A stretch of 64,000 bases of DNA from Equus caballus (lineage: Eukaryota > Chordata > Mammalia > Perissodactyla > Equidae). Of the stretch, positions 35,440-48,083 are shown piece after piece. Location of the stretch: positions 16,599,001-16,663,000 of the forward strand of contig NC_091695.1 of assembly GCF_041296265.1 (NCBI RefSeq), read 5' to 3'. The translations under genes and the position numbers were made by a program. The number at the start of each line of letters is the position of its first letter. Within the stretch, counting starts at the first letter, position 1. The notes under the pieces are model-generated. The model ran no database searches. It saw only the letters and a program-made list of their open reading frames with translations, and was not told where the DNA came from.

Positions 35440-36250
35440 CTCTTGACTTCAGTTAGCCTGTGATCCATATCACAAATGAAAATGCTATCAAGCTATTTGA
35501 ACAATACATGGTGTGCCAATTTGTTCCCATAAGTTACATCCTAATGAACCAAGGCACAAATTTCCCCATGTCCAGTGCACATAAATGGCTAAGAAGTATA
35601 TCACATGAACATGTTATCCTCCTTACAATTGATATAATAAGGGATTATTCAAAGTTCAAAATTGGGATCAGATGGGTAATAAGTGGTTAAAAGGGAAAAT
35701 CATGACAAAAAGGAGAGAAGCACACAAATGGGTGATAACTCTTAGGAAGGACACTATTATTCTTTACCCATGAGATTATCTTGACTCTAGAGAATAAAAT
35801 TCAAGTATTTCTCTTATATGTGACATTAAGTCAGTTTATGCTAGGAAAAGGCGCTCAATCCCTTTTTGACTGAGTGGGAGAACATGACTGAAGTTTATTT
35901 AGTCCTTTACCTGAGAATTATATTATTTTTAGGAAAGATATAATGCAATGCATCTACTGACCCACCGGAACTATCAAATGGTGGAAATCATAAAGGCTAA
36001 AGAAGGAAAACTGGTAGTCCAGTTGGTAGAGGAATGCCTAAAAGTCCTATAGTATAGTCCAGAATCCTGGGATGTAGACAGCAATCCTGAGGCATGGACC
36101 TTCTTGAGTCTCAATGGAAAGTCTAAGGCATTTAATTAGTCCCTCTGAACTGGTAGAACTTGAGCTCCAAAGTCTTCTGCCGTGCCTCCGCGTTGGGAGG
36201 CTACTGAAATTTCTGCTCACTCTTTCAGCCTTTTAGCTATTTTTCAGCTG
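35440..36250 (+). mobile_element. Possible ERVL-like internal (integrase-region) relic
   Basis: A short stretch around 35548-35600 resembles the integrase core wording of ERVL elements, and downstream text is loosely retroviral. It is a badly broken fossil. It may belong with the MLT1-like LTR end at 36640-36865. Tentative, from memory. Confidence 0.3.
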
Positions 36251-36334
36251 GGCTGAAGGTAGTCTCAACCTGTGTATATGCAACTCAGGAGTAAACTCAG
36301 TATTTGAGGGGTGGAAAAAGCCCTAGCCAGCAGA

Positions 36335-36610
36335 AGTACACTGCAAGAAATGCAAAAAGAAGTTATTCAGGCTGAAAAAAACAACATCATATAAAAATCA
36401 GGATTTATGGAAAAGAATGGAGAAAGTGGAAATGAAATACATGGATAAAACAGAGATTCTTTTTTCTTAAATGCTTTTCAAATTAACCATTTAAAGGAAA
36501 ATTAATAATATACTCAGGAGTTTATAACATTTGTAGCAGTAAAATGTATGACAACAATTTCAAAAGACAGTCGGATGTAATGGGAATTACAATTTGAAGA
36601 GATTCTTAAT
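36335..36610 (+). mobile_element. LINE-1 fragment
   Basis: 'ttataacatttgtagcagta' and 'aaatgtatgacaacaatttc' follow a phrase common in old L1M copies. Confidence 0.5.
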
Positions 36611-36639
36611 TTATGTTGAGAAACTGAATTATGCCAACA

Positions 36640-36865
36640 ATTATCTGAGCAAGCTAAGTGGATCCTTCCTCAGCTGAGCCTTCATATGAGACTGTAGCCC
36701 CAGCCAACACCTTGGTTATAGCCTTGTGAGAGATGCTGAAGTGAAGAAAATAGCTAAATCATGCCCAGTTTCCTGAAATAAAGAAACTGTGAGGTTAGAA
36801 GTGTGTTTTGTTTCAAGTCACTAAGTGTTGGAGCATTTGTCATGCAGAAATAGAAAGTAAATACA
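36640..36865 (+). mobile_element. MLT1-like LTR 3' part
   Basis: 'ggatccttcctcagctgagc', 'gactgtagccccagccaaca', 'gtttcaagtcactaagtgtt' are MaLR LTR 3' wording. Solo fossil fragment. Confidence 0.6.
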
Positions 36866-37164
36866 GATATCCAGAAAATTTTCCAAATATTTAGAAATAG
36901 CAATAAATAAAGAACTCATGAATCAAAGAAGAAATCATATTAGAAATAAGTAGATGTTTATAACTAGCTAATAAAAGCATATTGGGATGTGTGAGATGCA
37001 ACCAAAACAGTACTTAGAAGGAAATTTATAGTTTCAAATGCTTATATTAAAGATAAACTCTTAAAAGCAACTATCTGAGCATTTATCTTGAGAAGCTAGA
37101 ACAAGTGGTGTAAATTAAAGCCAAAGTAAAAGAAAGGACACAATAAAGATAAGATCAAAAATCA

Positions 37165-37387
37165 GGCACTGGCCCAGTGGCGCAGCATTTCCCACGTTCC
37201 GCTTCGTTGGCCTGGGATCCAGCGCGGACATGGTACCGTTTGACAAACCCTGCCATGGCAGGTGTCCTACATATAAAGTAGAGGATGATGGGCATGAAGG
37301 TTAGCTGAGGGCCAGTCTTCCTCAGCAAAAAGAGGAGGATTGGCAGCAGATGTTAGCTCAGGGCTAATCTTCCTCAAAAAAAAAAAA
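37165..37387 (+). mobile_element. ERE SINE with exact 11-bp target-site duplication
   Basis: Head 'ggcactggcccagtggcgca', body with 'gggccagtcttcctcagcaa', tail of A. The host bases 'atcaaaaatca' occur at 37154-37164 and again at 37388-37398 with no mismatch, so the insertion into LINE-1 is fairly recent. Confidence 0.92.
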
Positions 37388-37584
37388 ATCAAAAATCAAT
37401 AAAATATAAAAGGAAAATGGAGGGAATCAAAACAGCCAAAAGCTGGTACTTTTTAAGCAAAATTGATGAACTTCTAGCAAGAGTGATCAAGAGAAAACAG
37501 AGAAAAATCCAAATTACCAGTATGAGAAATAAAAGAGGAGATAAATATCACACAGATCCCTCACACTTAAAAAAAAATAAGGTT

Positions 37585-37840
37585 GGGTGCCGGCTCCACG
37601 GCCGAGTGGTTAAGTTCGCGCGCTCTCCTGCTGCGGCCCAGGGTCCGGATCCTGGGCGCGGACATTGCACCGCTCTCAGGCCACGTTGAGGCGGCGTCCC
37701 ACATCCCACAACTAGAAGGACCTGTAACTAAGACATACAACTGTGTACAGGGGGGCGTTGGGGAGATAAAGCATAAAAAAAAAAAAGATTGGCAACAGTT
37801 GTTAGCCCAGGTGCCAATCTTTAATAATAAAAATAATAAT
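37585..37840 (+). mobile_element. ERE1-type SINE with target-site duplication
   Basis: Well-preserved head 'gccgagtggttaagttcgcg' keeps CpGs, and the body has 'cacaactagaaggacctgta' then 'gattggcaacagttgttagc'. Flank 'aataaggttg' occurs at 37576-37585 and 37841-37850. Retained CpGs suggest a young copy. Confidence 0.92.
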
Positions 37841-38394
37841 AATAAGGTTGTTATTAAAAAACCTTATTCCAATAAATTTGATAACCAGGTAAAATATAGG
37901 AAAAATACATACTTCTGAACATGACTCAAAAAGAAATTGAAAAGGAAGTACTCACATCTCTCGAAGAAATGAACTGTCCTTTTTTAGTGGACAACATGAT
38001 TGTGTCATAGAAAATCCTAAGGAATCTACAGAGATTATTAGAAATAGTGAATTTAGAAAGTTTGCAGGATCCAAGGTCAAAATTAAATAATCAATTGGAT
38101 TTCTATATATATATTAATATCAATAACAATTGGAAAAAATATTAAAGATCTGTTACAATGGCATCCGAAACATAAATATTTAGGAAAAGATGAGCAACAT
38201 CCCTATACTAAAAACTACTTTTCAAAAATAAAATGAAAAGAAAATATCTAAATAGATAGATAGTATTCAGGAATTAGAAAATTCAATATTGTTAAGAATA
38301 GTGTTCACTCCAAAATGATCTATAAATTCAACTTAATCTGAATGAAACTCCCAGCATGCCCTTTCAGAGATGTAGATGACTATATTTTCCAAAA

Positions 38395-38770
38395 ATGATT
38401 ACAACAATATCTCCCATCCCACATCCTGTTCTGCAATTTGACTTTGCCAGTCTGCCATCAAATGATGTCATCTATTTCTCCACCACCCCAAATCTGGGCA
38501 AGCCATGTAACTGCTTTGAGCAATAGACGATCGTGACAGTGACAGTATGATAGTTTGGGACATAGCCCTTAATTTGCCTGACACTTTCAACTTTCTACTG
38601 CTGGAATCCCTGAGTATCACATAAAAAGTCTAACTATCCTGCTTGTGGCCCTGCATCTAAAGGAATAGGGAGAGGGACCCCGGAGGTCCCTTCCAGTCAT
38701 CACTTCCAAGATAACATGATTGTGAATTAAGGTGTCCTGGATCTTACAGAGCACCCAGTTGTCAGTTGAA
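38395..38770 (+). mobile_element. MLT1-like LTR fragment
   Basis: 'ctatttctccaccaccccaa', 'gggcaagccatgtaactgct' and 'gagcaatagacgatcgtgac' follow the MLT1 LTR order on the plus strand. Fossil, non-coding, inside the LINE-1 pile. Confidence 0.6.
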
Positions 38771-38814
38771 AGCAAGATGTTAAAGCACCATTTTCCTTGA
38801 AATAATTATGTAGA

Positions 38815-39530
38815 GTCGTGAAATTCTGAATATATTTTTATGAGTTTTCAAACTTTACAAAATGACCCTAAAATTTATCAGGAAAAATAAATATTTGAGA
38901 ATTGCAAGAAACTTTTGAAAATGATAACTAATTAGGGGAGACTACCCCTGGTAAGCATAAATATACATTACAAATCCTTGGCTACTGAAATAGTGTGCTA
39001 TTTGTAGGGGAATACACCAAAGAAGAAGAAGGAACATGAGGATAAGGAGAAGGAGGAGGAGGAAAAGGAGGAGAAATGCTCCCCAAATTAAACCTTTTAA
39101 GTGTGTAAAATGACACATTACATAGAAAAATTTCAAATTATTACTGAAATTAATAATAATGCTGGCAGATTGTTTTACCTGTTTTGGGGAAGTAGGCTTA
39201 GATATTTCCTAACTGCAAACAAAATTAAATTCTAGAAGGATTAAAAAATAAAACTTTTTTTTAAAAGTTATCAAAACAAACCCAAGAGATTAAAATTTAT
39301 AAAATCACTGAAAAAAAAGGAATTTTCCAAGAGTGATGTGATGGAAGAAATCAAAAAGTATAAGAATATTAGAATATAACATCTTTATATACAGTCCCCA
39401 TAATTACAGCCTAAATATGGTTAACATTTGTAGCAAATATCAAAGAAGAGCAAATGTTTGTAGCAAATATATATATTTAATGTAGAAAGAGTTCATCAAA
39501 ATTAATCAGTAAAAATTCTCACTCCAGTAC
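38815..39530 (+). mobile_element. Old LINE-1 ORF2 3' fragment
   Basis: 'caaaatgaccctaaaattta' and later 'agcaaatatcaaagaagagc' follow an L1ME/L1M ORF2. Contains a GA-rich tract at 39017-39074. Broken. Confidence 0.45.
39017..39074. repeat. GA-rich simple repeat
   Basis: Imperfect gaa/gga units (aaggaggaggaggaaaagga). Confidence 0.85.
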
Positions 39531-39742
39531 AGCAAGAATTCAAGGAGACAAGTAACAACAAAGTTTATGGAGAGGATTCTGTGTCCCAGACATTATGCAG
39601 GGAACAGACAGCACAAAGACGACTAGGTTACTTTCCCTGACTTCAGTCAGCTTATAGAACAAGGAACAGAGGCAATTGATAAAGATTTTTATCTCATTAA
39701 TTGAAATAACTATACAAGCTTGAAAATTAACTGAAAGTCTGT

Positions 39743-40095
39743 CTTAATCAATTTGGGCTGCTATTACAGAATACCATTGACCGGGTGGCTTAAACCACAA
39801 ATATGTATTTCTCACAGTTCTGGAGGTTCGGAAGTATCAGATCAAGGTGCTGGCTGATTCCGTGTCTGGTAACGACCTGCTTTCTAGTTCATAGACAAGT
39901 ACATTTTTGCCACGTCCTCACAAGGCAGAGGGTCAAGTGAACTCTCTGGGGTCTCTTTTATGAGAACACTTACCTTATTCCTGAGGGCTCCACCCTTGTG
40001 ACTTAATAATTTCCACAAAAAACCACCTCCAAATGCCACCACATTATAAAGAATTTAACTTGTGAATTTGGGGCGGGGGGTGGTTCTTAAGCATG
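39743..40095 (-). mobile_element. MLT1-like (ERVL-MaLR) LTR
   Basis: 'aatcaatttgggctgctatt', 'ttctcacagttctggaggtt', 'gtgaactctctggggtctct', 'gagggctccacccttgtgac' are the reverse complement of an MLT1 LTR. The best preserved of the MaLR fossils here. Confidence 0.8.
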
Positions 40096-41080
40096 GTTGA
40101 TTAATTCCACCTCACTTTCTGAAAAATATATTATGAGAATAGATGCATTTCCTTACTACAAAATAAAAGTATAAATCTTAAACCTAAAATTGGTAACGCG
40201 ATTAATAGTGAAACATTAAGCCTGTCTTATTTCAGCTTAATTTTAAAAGCAGAATTTTCCTCCTGTTTATGTGAGTTTTTATGCTTAGGTCAGAACAGAA
40301 ATACATTATATACCACTAGGATAATAACGTTTAAGGGTGCCTCTGACCCTCTTGAGAACGAGTAGTAAAGAAAAGGCATGAATCCCAGACAAAAAGTAGA
40401 ATTATAGGATATGAATTCTCAAAACTCTCAGCAAAATGTGTATGCTTACACTGTGTGAGGTAAGGAAATAGGATGTCATTGTGAATGTCCCAGGCCTCCA
40501 GTCTCTTCTTCTCTGACCAGCATTTCTGTCAGAGGACTTCAGCACTCACAGCATGTGCAGTACAAACAAGCTGCATGTTCTGCTATTTTATTCTGTCCAG
40601 TAGGACATTTGACTATTTTGGGGGCAAATACCAGTTAAAAGAGAAAGATAATAATGAATAATAAATGCTAAAAATAAGGTAATAAATTCTAGGTATGATT
40701 CTTACTCACGAAGCTTCAAAGAAAATATCATCCCAATGCTATTTAAACTGTTTAGGTAAGTAGATTATTTCAAAAAATAAAATTCCTAATTCTCTCTATA
40801 AGGCATTCATTCAATTATTTGCTATGCCAAGCACTACTATAAGTGCTAAGGATCCAACAGGAAACTTACATTCTGATGGGAGAACAGATGATACACAAAA
40901 TTTTAAAAATATATGTATAGTGCATCAGCTAGTCATAAGTGTTAACATTAATTGTGAAAGAAAACATTACATGGGACAGAGAGATAGGGACTGTCCGTAT
41001 GTGTTGTAACTTATGAAAATCCATGCAGGAATGCTTTAAAAACATCTCACAGAATCTAGCAATATAAAAACATGGTATAA
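40096..41080. other. Gene-free stretch, nothing recognised
   Basis: AT-rich with no gene motif. A weak MIR/L2-like patch lies near 40800-40880 ('ctactataagtgctaaggat'). Confidence 0.4.
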
Positions 41081-41089
41081 AGTGACCTA

Positions 41090-42035
41090 GAAAAGTTCAT
41101 TCCACAAATGCACCGGTGATCCAATACAATAAAATCCTCTAATATAATTAATTACATTAATATATTTTAGGAGAAAATAGTGCAATCGTGTCAATAACTG
41201 ATGAAAAGTCATTTTGAATGATAACACCATTCTTGATTTTTAAAAAACTCACTAAAATGCAAATTGTGGGAAATTTCAGCTACTAACAACTTTATTTGAT
41301 ATTATTCTGAGTGTAACAACCAATGTTAACTCCACAAGAGAAATAAATAAGAAGTATTAGAATTTGGAAAGGAAAAAGTGCAGATGATGTAATTATGTAC
41401 CTGTAAAAACAGAAAAAGAGAAAGAAGCTATTCCTAAAATTTGAAGGAAAAAAACAACCAAATGATTTTAACTTATATAAAGTTGGTGGCATGACAACAG
41501 AGAAAAATGGATATCTTAAGTTAATTTTAAACAATATTCTAATTGAAATCTCTACTAGAATAAATTCTACAGGCAAAAAGAACTGCAAAGTAATCTTAAA
41601 CTGCATTGAGTAGTAGTAATATTAATATTGTTACTTTTTGGAAGTACCAAAAAGTAAGGAACAGGGGCTGGCCTGGTCGCGCAGTGGTTAAGTGCGCACA
41701 TTCTGCTTTGGCGGCCCGGGGTTCACCAGTTTGGATCCCGGGTGTGGACATGGCACCACCTGGCATGCCATGCTGTGGTAGGCGTCCCACATATAAAGTA
41801 GAGGAAGATGGGCACGGATGTTAGCTCAGGGCCAGTCTTCCTCAGCAAAAAGAGGAGGATTGGCAGCAGTTAGCTCAGGGCTAATCTTCCTCAAAATAAA
41901 AAAAAAGGTAAGGAACAACTTGAACACTACTATAACTTGAACTCAAACAATTTTAAGCTTTTGAACATTCTATAAGACTGGTGACCTGGTATCTCTAACA
42001 AAACAATAATGTTAAAGCGGCCATTAAATAGATCA
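41090..42035 (+). mobile_element. Old LINE-1 ORF2 (RT region) fragment, split by an ERE
   Basis: 'actgatgaaaagtcattttg' and 'agtgcagatgatgtaattat' (the FADD box region near 41369) follow L1M ORF2. The ERE at 41664-41905 is inserted in or at the end of it. Broken throughout. Confidence 0.5.
41664..41905 (+). mobile_element. ERE SINE with target-site duplication
   Basis: Head 'ggggctggcctggtcgcgca', B box 'gtttggatcccgg', body with 'gggccagtcttcctcagcaa' and 'gggctaatcttcctc'. Flank 'gtaaggaaca' occurs at 41654-41663 and 41908-41917. CpGs in the head are retained, which suggests youth. Confidence 0.93.
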
Positions 42036-43231
42036 TTTGTGGATTAAAAAATAAGATATGTTAAGTCACTAAAATAGATTAAAATGAGAGAGATGAATAT
42101 TACAAAATAAAAGTAACCTAAGAGAATTTCTAACAAATACAATGGCTGGATCTTGTTTGCATGGTGATAAAAACAAGCAATTGTAAAGAGACGACTTTCA
42201 GAAAATGAAATCAATAATTCTGCTAAATATAAATGGTCCAAACACAATAAGTAAAAGACAAAGATTTTCAGATTAGAAAGAAAGCAAGACCCAATATGCT
42301 TGCTGTCTACAAAAAAATCAGTTGAAATATGAAGATAGATATACCAAAGTGAAGGAATGGACAAAAATATACCATGCCAACACTGATCAAAACTGAGATG
42401 GAGTAAATATATTGATAAAGCAGGCTTCAGAAAAATAAATATTACCAGGAATAAAGATGACTATACCATAATGAAAAGGAGTCAATTCACCAAGAACATA
42501 TGACAATCTTAAATGTGTATTCACCGAACAAGAGAAATTCAAAATACATGCAGCAGATAATAATAGAAATAAAAGCAACATAAACAAATCCACAATTTTA
42601 ATTGATAAATACAACTCATTTCTCCCATTAGTCAATATAAATGTAGACAGATAATCAATAAGGAGATCAATCCAACTGAAGAGCACTATGAACCAACTTG
42701 ACCTTTATGACACATAACAACAGAACACATATTTTCTCCAAGTGCGTATGTAATATTTACCACTCACAAACATTAAGCATATTGGGACTACAAAATGTTG
42801 AATTCCTAAGAATTCTAATCATGTATACCATATTCCTTTGCAAGGCAGAAATTAAATTCAAAATCAATAATGAAAAAATCTATAAAATCTACCAAATATT
42901 TGGAAATTAAATGACAAACAGAATATTCACTCTTGTCACATAAACACGGAACATTCCCCAAGATAAAGTACATTCTGGGCAATAAAAAAATACATTAACA
43001 AATGTAAAAGGATTCAAATCATACATAGTATATGCTTGTATATTAACAAAATTGAACTAGAAATCAATAACAGGAAAAAAAAAGAAAAAATCACCAACTA
43101 TTTGGAAATTAAACACAAGCTTATAAATAACACAAAGCCAAAGAAGAAATCAAAACATTTTAAATTAAATAAATTAATCTAAAATTAAAATAAAAGTAAA
43201 TTAAATTAAATAAATATTTAAAAACAGCATT

Positions 43232-43425
43232 TTGGTGGCCAGCCCCATGGCCTAGTGGTTAGATACAGTGTGTGCCACTTCAGCAGCCTGAGTCTGGTTC
43301 CCAGATGTGGACCTACACTACTCATTGGTGGCCATACTGTGGTGCTGACCGACATACAAAGCAGAGGAATATTGGCACAGATGTTAGCTCAAGTAAAATG
43401 TTCTTCAGAAAAAAACAAAAAATGC
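43232..43425 (+). mobile_element. ERE SINE, diverged
   Basis: Head 'tggccagccccatggcctag' with 'tggttagatac' and body 'gatgttagctcaagtaaaat'. It is shorter and more mutated than the other copies. It splits the LINE-1 just before the 'gatgcagctaaa' motif. Confidence 0.8.
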
Positions 43426-44845
43426 GGGATGCAGCTAAAAGTCTTCAGACATAAATCACCATTATACTGTCCTTAGATGTAAATTAGCATTAAATGCATG
43501 CCTTAGAAAAGAAGAAACATCTCAAATCAATTATCTAAGTACCTACCTAAAAAACTGAAAAAAAAAGAACAAATTAAATCCGAGCAAGGAAAAAGAGAGA
43601 AACAATTAAGAGAACAAATCAATGAAATTGAGAACAGAAAAAGGTTAGAGGAGAACAAATGAGATGAAGAGCTGATTCTTTAAAAAAAAATTTTAAAGTT
43701 GGTAAATTTCTACCCATACTGATTTAGAAAGAAAAAGAGAAAACAGACAAATTGCAAATATCTAGAAAGAAAAAGAGAAAACACACAAATTGCAAGTTAT
43801 AAATCACAAATATCAAGAGTGAAAAAGGGGAAATAAAAACCTACAGACATTAAAAGGATAATAAGGAAATACGATAGATTGCTGTATGCTCATAAATGTG
43901 ACAACTTAAAGAGAAAGTTCTTTGGAGCACATAAGTTGCCAGAGCTCTCTCAGAAAGAAATAGATAGCATGAATATCCCTTTTGCTATGAAATAACTTGA
44001 ATTAATAGTAAAAATCCTTTCAACAAAGTAAAATCCAGAGGTAGATCACTTCATTTGTGAATTCTACTAAACACTTAAGGAAGAAATAATATCAATTCTA
44101 TAGCAATTCTTCCAGAATATAGAGGAGTATGAATCAATTCCTAGATCAGTTTACAAGGCTACAATTACCTTGATACCAAAACTAGACAAAGAGCTTAACA
44201 GAAAAGTACAGATTCTTACATGAACACAGGCACAAAAATACTCAACAGAATTCTATCAAATCAAAATTATATATGATGACCAAGTAGGATTTACCCTGGG
44301 AATGCAAGGCTGACCCAATATTTGAAAATCTACTTATGTAATTCATCCTATCAAAGTAGTAAAAATGTAAAATCATATGATCATCGTAATAGATGTGAAA
44401 AATGCTGAGACAAAATTCAACGTCTAGTCATGATAAAAAAACCCTTGGCAGATTACAAACAGAAGGACACTCCCTCAATATGATACCAGATATCTCCAAA
44501 ACCCTACAGCTAACATGATACTTAATCAAAAAAGCACAAATGCTTTCAATCCAAGATCACAAACAAGGAAAAGATAGCATCTCTCACCACTCATGTTCAA
44601 TACCACATGTAGGTCCTAACTGAAGCAATAAGGCAAGAAAAAGAAATAAAATGCATCACATTGGAAAGGATGGAATCAAAATGTTCCTATCCACAGAGAA
44701 GAATTATATACCTAGAAAATCTCAAAGAATCTAGAGAAACAGCTATTATAACTAATAAGTGAGTTTAGTAAGGTCATAAGATACACGGTCAAAATTAATC
44801 ATATATCTATACACTAATAAGGAATAATTTGCAATTGAAATTTTC

Positions 44846-45085
44846 TTTTGAGGAAGATTAACCTTAGCTAACATACACCGCCAATCCTCCTCTTTTTGTG
44901 CAGGAAGATTGGCCCTGAGATAACATCTGTACCTATCTTCTTCTATTTTATATATGTAAGACAAATACTGCAGGATGGCTTGATAAGCAGTGCATAGGCC
45001 TGTGCGAAGTATCCAAACCAAGGAACCCCAGGCCCCCAAAGCAGAATGTGTGAAATTAAGTGCTTCACCAATGGGCCAGCACCTG
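44846..45085 (-). mobile_element. ERE SINE with exact 12-bp target-site duplication
   Basis: Reverse-oriented: 'gaggaagattaaccttagct' is the 3' end and 'ccaatgggccagca' the head. Flank 'aattgaaatttt' occurs at 44833-44844 and 45087-45098 with no mismatch. Inserted in the LINE-1. Confidence 0.9.
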
Positions 45086-47112
45086 AAATTGAAATTTTTA
45101 AATGTGCCATTTAAGCTAACAAGAAAAATCATGAAATCCTTAGTCATAAAACTTATAAATATTGCCATAGTGTTCTGAACTACAAAATACTGATAAAAAA
45201 CAAAAGAAAATGAAATATGTAAAGAGATATACCATAGTCATGAATTAGAAGACTCATTATTGTTAAAATCTCAGATCTCCTCAAATGGATCTATAGATTC
45301 AATGCAATCCTAAACAAATTCCCACTACAATTTATTTTGTAGAAATTGACAAACTGATTCAAAATTTTGTATGGAAAAGCAAAAGAACTAGAATTGCCAA
45401 AATAATTTTGAAAAGAATAAAACTGAAGAACTCACATCACCTGCTTTCTAGAAGTAGTATAAAGTGTAGTATTGAGGAAAGGTTATACATGTAGATCAAT
45501 GAAATAGAATAGATAGTCTAGAAACAGACCCACACATTTGATGATTTATGACAAGTGCTAGAGGTAATTAACTGTAGATATAACAGTCTTTCCAATAAGT
45601 GGTACTTCAATAATTAGATATCTATTTGCAAAATGTGAACTTTGATCAATACATCAAGCCATAAACAAAAGTTAATCCAATATGGCTCACAGAACTAAAT
45701 GGTAAACCTAAAAATAATATTTAAAAAAAACCTTCTAAAAGCAAACATCCGAGAATGTCTTTGTGACCTTGGATTAGTCAGAAATTTCCTAGATATGACA
45801 ATAAAAGCAGGATAAATAAAATAAACAGATGATACATTGGAGTCTATCAAAACTGAGAAATTCTGATCTTCAGAAGATATTTTAAAGAAAATGAAAAGAT
45901 AAGACACAGACTGGGAGAAGATACTTGCAAATCACATATCTGATAAAGGACTTGTTTTCAGAGTATATAAAGTACTCTCAATTTTCAATAATAATAAACA
46001 ACTAAGAACAAAGTGGCCAAAATAATTGAACATAAATATCACTAAGGAATGGCGAAAAATGGCAAAAAAGCACATGAAAATTGCCCAACATCATTAGTTA
46101 TTCAGGAAATGCAAATTAAAATCACAACAAGATATCACTACTGACTTATTGGTATGGCTGAAATAAAAATCTTGAGAATATCCAGTTCTAACAAAGGTGG
46201 AGAAAGTCTGAAAAATATCATGTGTTGCTAGTAGGAAAATTATGTGCTATGCTTTGGAAAATATTTTGGGAGTGTTTTATGAAATTAAACATACACTTAC
46301 TATAAAACCAAGCTCTCCCTCTCCTAGGTAATTATCCAAGTGTAAAGAGAACTTATAAAATCTATACATGAAAATTATAGCAGTTTTATTAATAACTTCA
46401 AATATCTAGAAAAAATAAAAATGTCTTCATTGAGAAAAGGATAAACAAACTGTGATACATCTAAAAAAATGGAATACTATTCAGCAGTAAAGTGAATGAT
46501 CTATTGATGAGCACAATAATGTGCATGAATCTCAAATGCATATACTGAGAGAAAGAAGCCAAATTTAAAAGACTACATACTGGACATATACTTATGTATA
46601 GAAAACTCTGAAGACTCCATCAAAAACTGGTAGAACTAATAAACAAATGCAATGAATTCAACAAATAAATAAGTTAGAATATTATACATACTAATAGTGC
46701 ACTATCCAAAAACAAAATTAAGAAAATAATCACATTTAGAATAGCATGAAAAAGAATAAAATATTTAGGATTAAAATTAACCAAACAGGTGAAAGATTTG
46801 TACACTAAATTTCATGGAACCACAAAAGACCCCAAATAGCCAAAGCAATCTTGAGAAAGAAGAACAAAGCTGGGTAAATCACACTGTCTGATTTAAAAAT
46901 ATATTACAAAAGTAATCACAACAGTATTGTATCAGCATAAAAATAGACACATTGAAGAAGGGAACAGAATACAAAGCTCAGAAATAAACTCATCATATGC
47001 AATCAATTGACCTTTGAAGAAGAGGCCAAGAATACACATAGGGAAAGGAAAGTCTCTTCATTGCACTGGGAAAACTGGGATATCCATATGCAAAGAATGA
47101 AATTGAACCCTT

Positions 47113-47258
47113 GCTGTGGTTTGAGTGTTTGTGTCCCCTAAAATTTGTATGTTGAAATCCTAATGTCCAATGATGGCATTAGGGGTGGAGCCTTTGGAAA
47201 GTGATTAGGTCATGAGAGTTGAGCCTTCAACAATGAAATGAATATCCTTATAAAAGAG
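47113..47258 (+). mobile_element. MLT1-like LTR, 5' part
   Basis: 'gtttgtgtcccctaaaattt', 'gtatgttgaaatcctaatgt' and 'aaagtgattaggtcatgaga' are MLT1 LTR 5' wording. Partial fossil within LINE-1. Confidence 0.75.
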
Positions 47259-47984
47259 ACATGTTGACAAGGATGTAGAAAATTTAGAACCCATGTACAC
47301 TGTTGGTAGGAATGTAAATTTGTGCAACTGCTAGGGAAAACAATAGCTAAAATAGAACTACCACATGATCCTGCAGTCCCACTTCCGGGTATATATCCAA
47401 AGGGTATGATATCCATATCTCAAAGAGATATTTGTACTCCCATATTCACTGAAACATTATTCACAATAACCAAGATATGGAAACAACCTAAGTATTCATT
47501 AGGTTTATATGTCATCTGCCTGTCGACAGATGAATGAACAAAGAAATGGAGCACATAGAAAAACTGAAGTCTTATTCAGCCATAGAAACGAAGAGAATTT
47601 TGCCTTTTGGGACATGGGTGAACCTGGAGGATGCTAAGTGAAATAAACCAGATAGAGAAAGGCAAATACTTTATGATCTCACTTATATGTGGAATCTAAA
47701 AAAGTCAAACTTATGGAAGCAGAGAATAGAATGTTGATTGCCAGGGACTGGGGGTGGGGGTAGGGGATATGGGAGATGTTATTCAAAGGGTACAAACTTC
47801 CAGTTATAGGATAAATAAGTTCTGGAGGTCTAATATATGGCATGGTGGCTGCAGTTAATAATGCTGTATTGTATACTTGAAATTTTCTGGGATTGTAGAT
47901 TTTAGCTGGTGTTACAAAAAATGGTAATAATGTGAGGTGGTGGATGTGTTAAATGGGCTTGATCACTGTAAACATTTCTCAGTG

Positions 47985-48008
47985 TGTGTGTATATATATA
48001 TATATATT
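47985..48008. repeat. (TG)n(TA)n microsatellite
   Basis: Alternating TG then TA in the LINE-1 3' UTR. Confidence 0.85.
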
Positions 48009-48083
48009 AAATCATCACATTGTACATCTTAAATATATACAGTTTTAATTTGTCAATTATACACCAACAATGCATCGAGAAAA

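Larger units (their letters stand above)
36870..38370 (+). mobile_element. Old LINE-1 ORF2 fragment carrying two EREs
   Basis: ORF2 wording in order: 'ggaaatttatagtttcaaat' (37020), 'aaaagctggtactttttaag' (37438), 'caaattaccagtatgagaaa' (37510), 'gatccaaggtcaaaattaaa' (38069), 'gatctataaattcaacttaa' (38319). The EREs at 37165-37387 and 37585-37840 split it. Many stops, and it probably loses the palm region between 37990 and 38000. L1M age class. Confidence 0.75.
42040..46583 (+). mobile_element. Long LINE-1 ORF2 (L1M type), main 5' segment of a nested element
   Basis: ORF2 in order from endonuclease to the 3' region: 'ctaaatataaatggtccaaa' (42219), 'agacccaatatgcttgctgt' (42287), 'gtcaattcaccaagaacata' (42481), 'tgcgggatgcagctaaaagt' (43423), 'cctacagacattaaaaggat' (43840), 'gattcaatgcaatcctaaac' (45295), 'gactgggagaagatacttgc' (45909), 'ggaatactattcagcagtaa' (46471). 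It resumes at 48084-48350 after a second LINE-1. It contains EREs at 43232 and 44846. ORF2 is full of stops and no product is expected. ORF1 is not seen. Confidence 0.8.
46584..48083 (+). mobile_element. Second LINE-1 (L1MB/MC type) inserted in the first
   Basis: It starts in late ORF2 ('gactccatcaaaaactggta') and runs to a 3' end with 'gattgccagggactgggggt' (47736) and 'tggtgttacaaaaaatggta' (47909). The host LINE-1 bases 'aagactacatactgg' (46569-46583) and 'aagatgacattct' (48084-48096) are a diverged target-site duplication. It carries an MLT1-like LTR piece at 47113-47258 and has lost several hundred bases of ORF2 around 46805-47262. Confidence 0.75.

Noticed and set aside
37583-37918. tRNA-like sequence with A and B boxes
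   Set aside because: The tRNA resemblance is the ERE head. No cloverleaf beyond the head and a SINE body follows, so not a tRNA gene. The same applies to the other EREs.
47985-48008. TG/TA microsatellite as a possible regulatory element
   Set aside because: It lies in a LINE-1 3' UTR, a usual place for such repeats.
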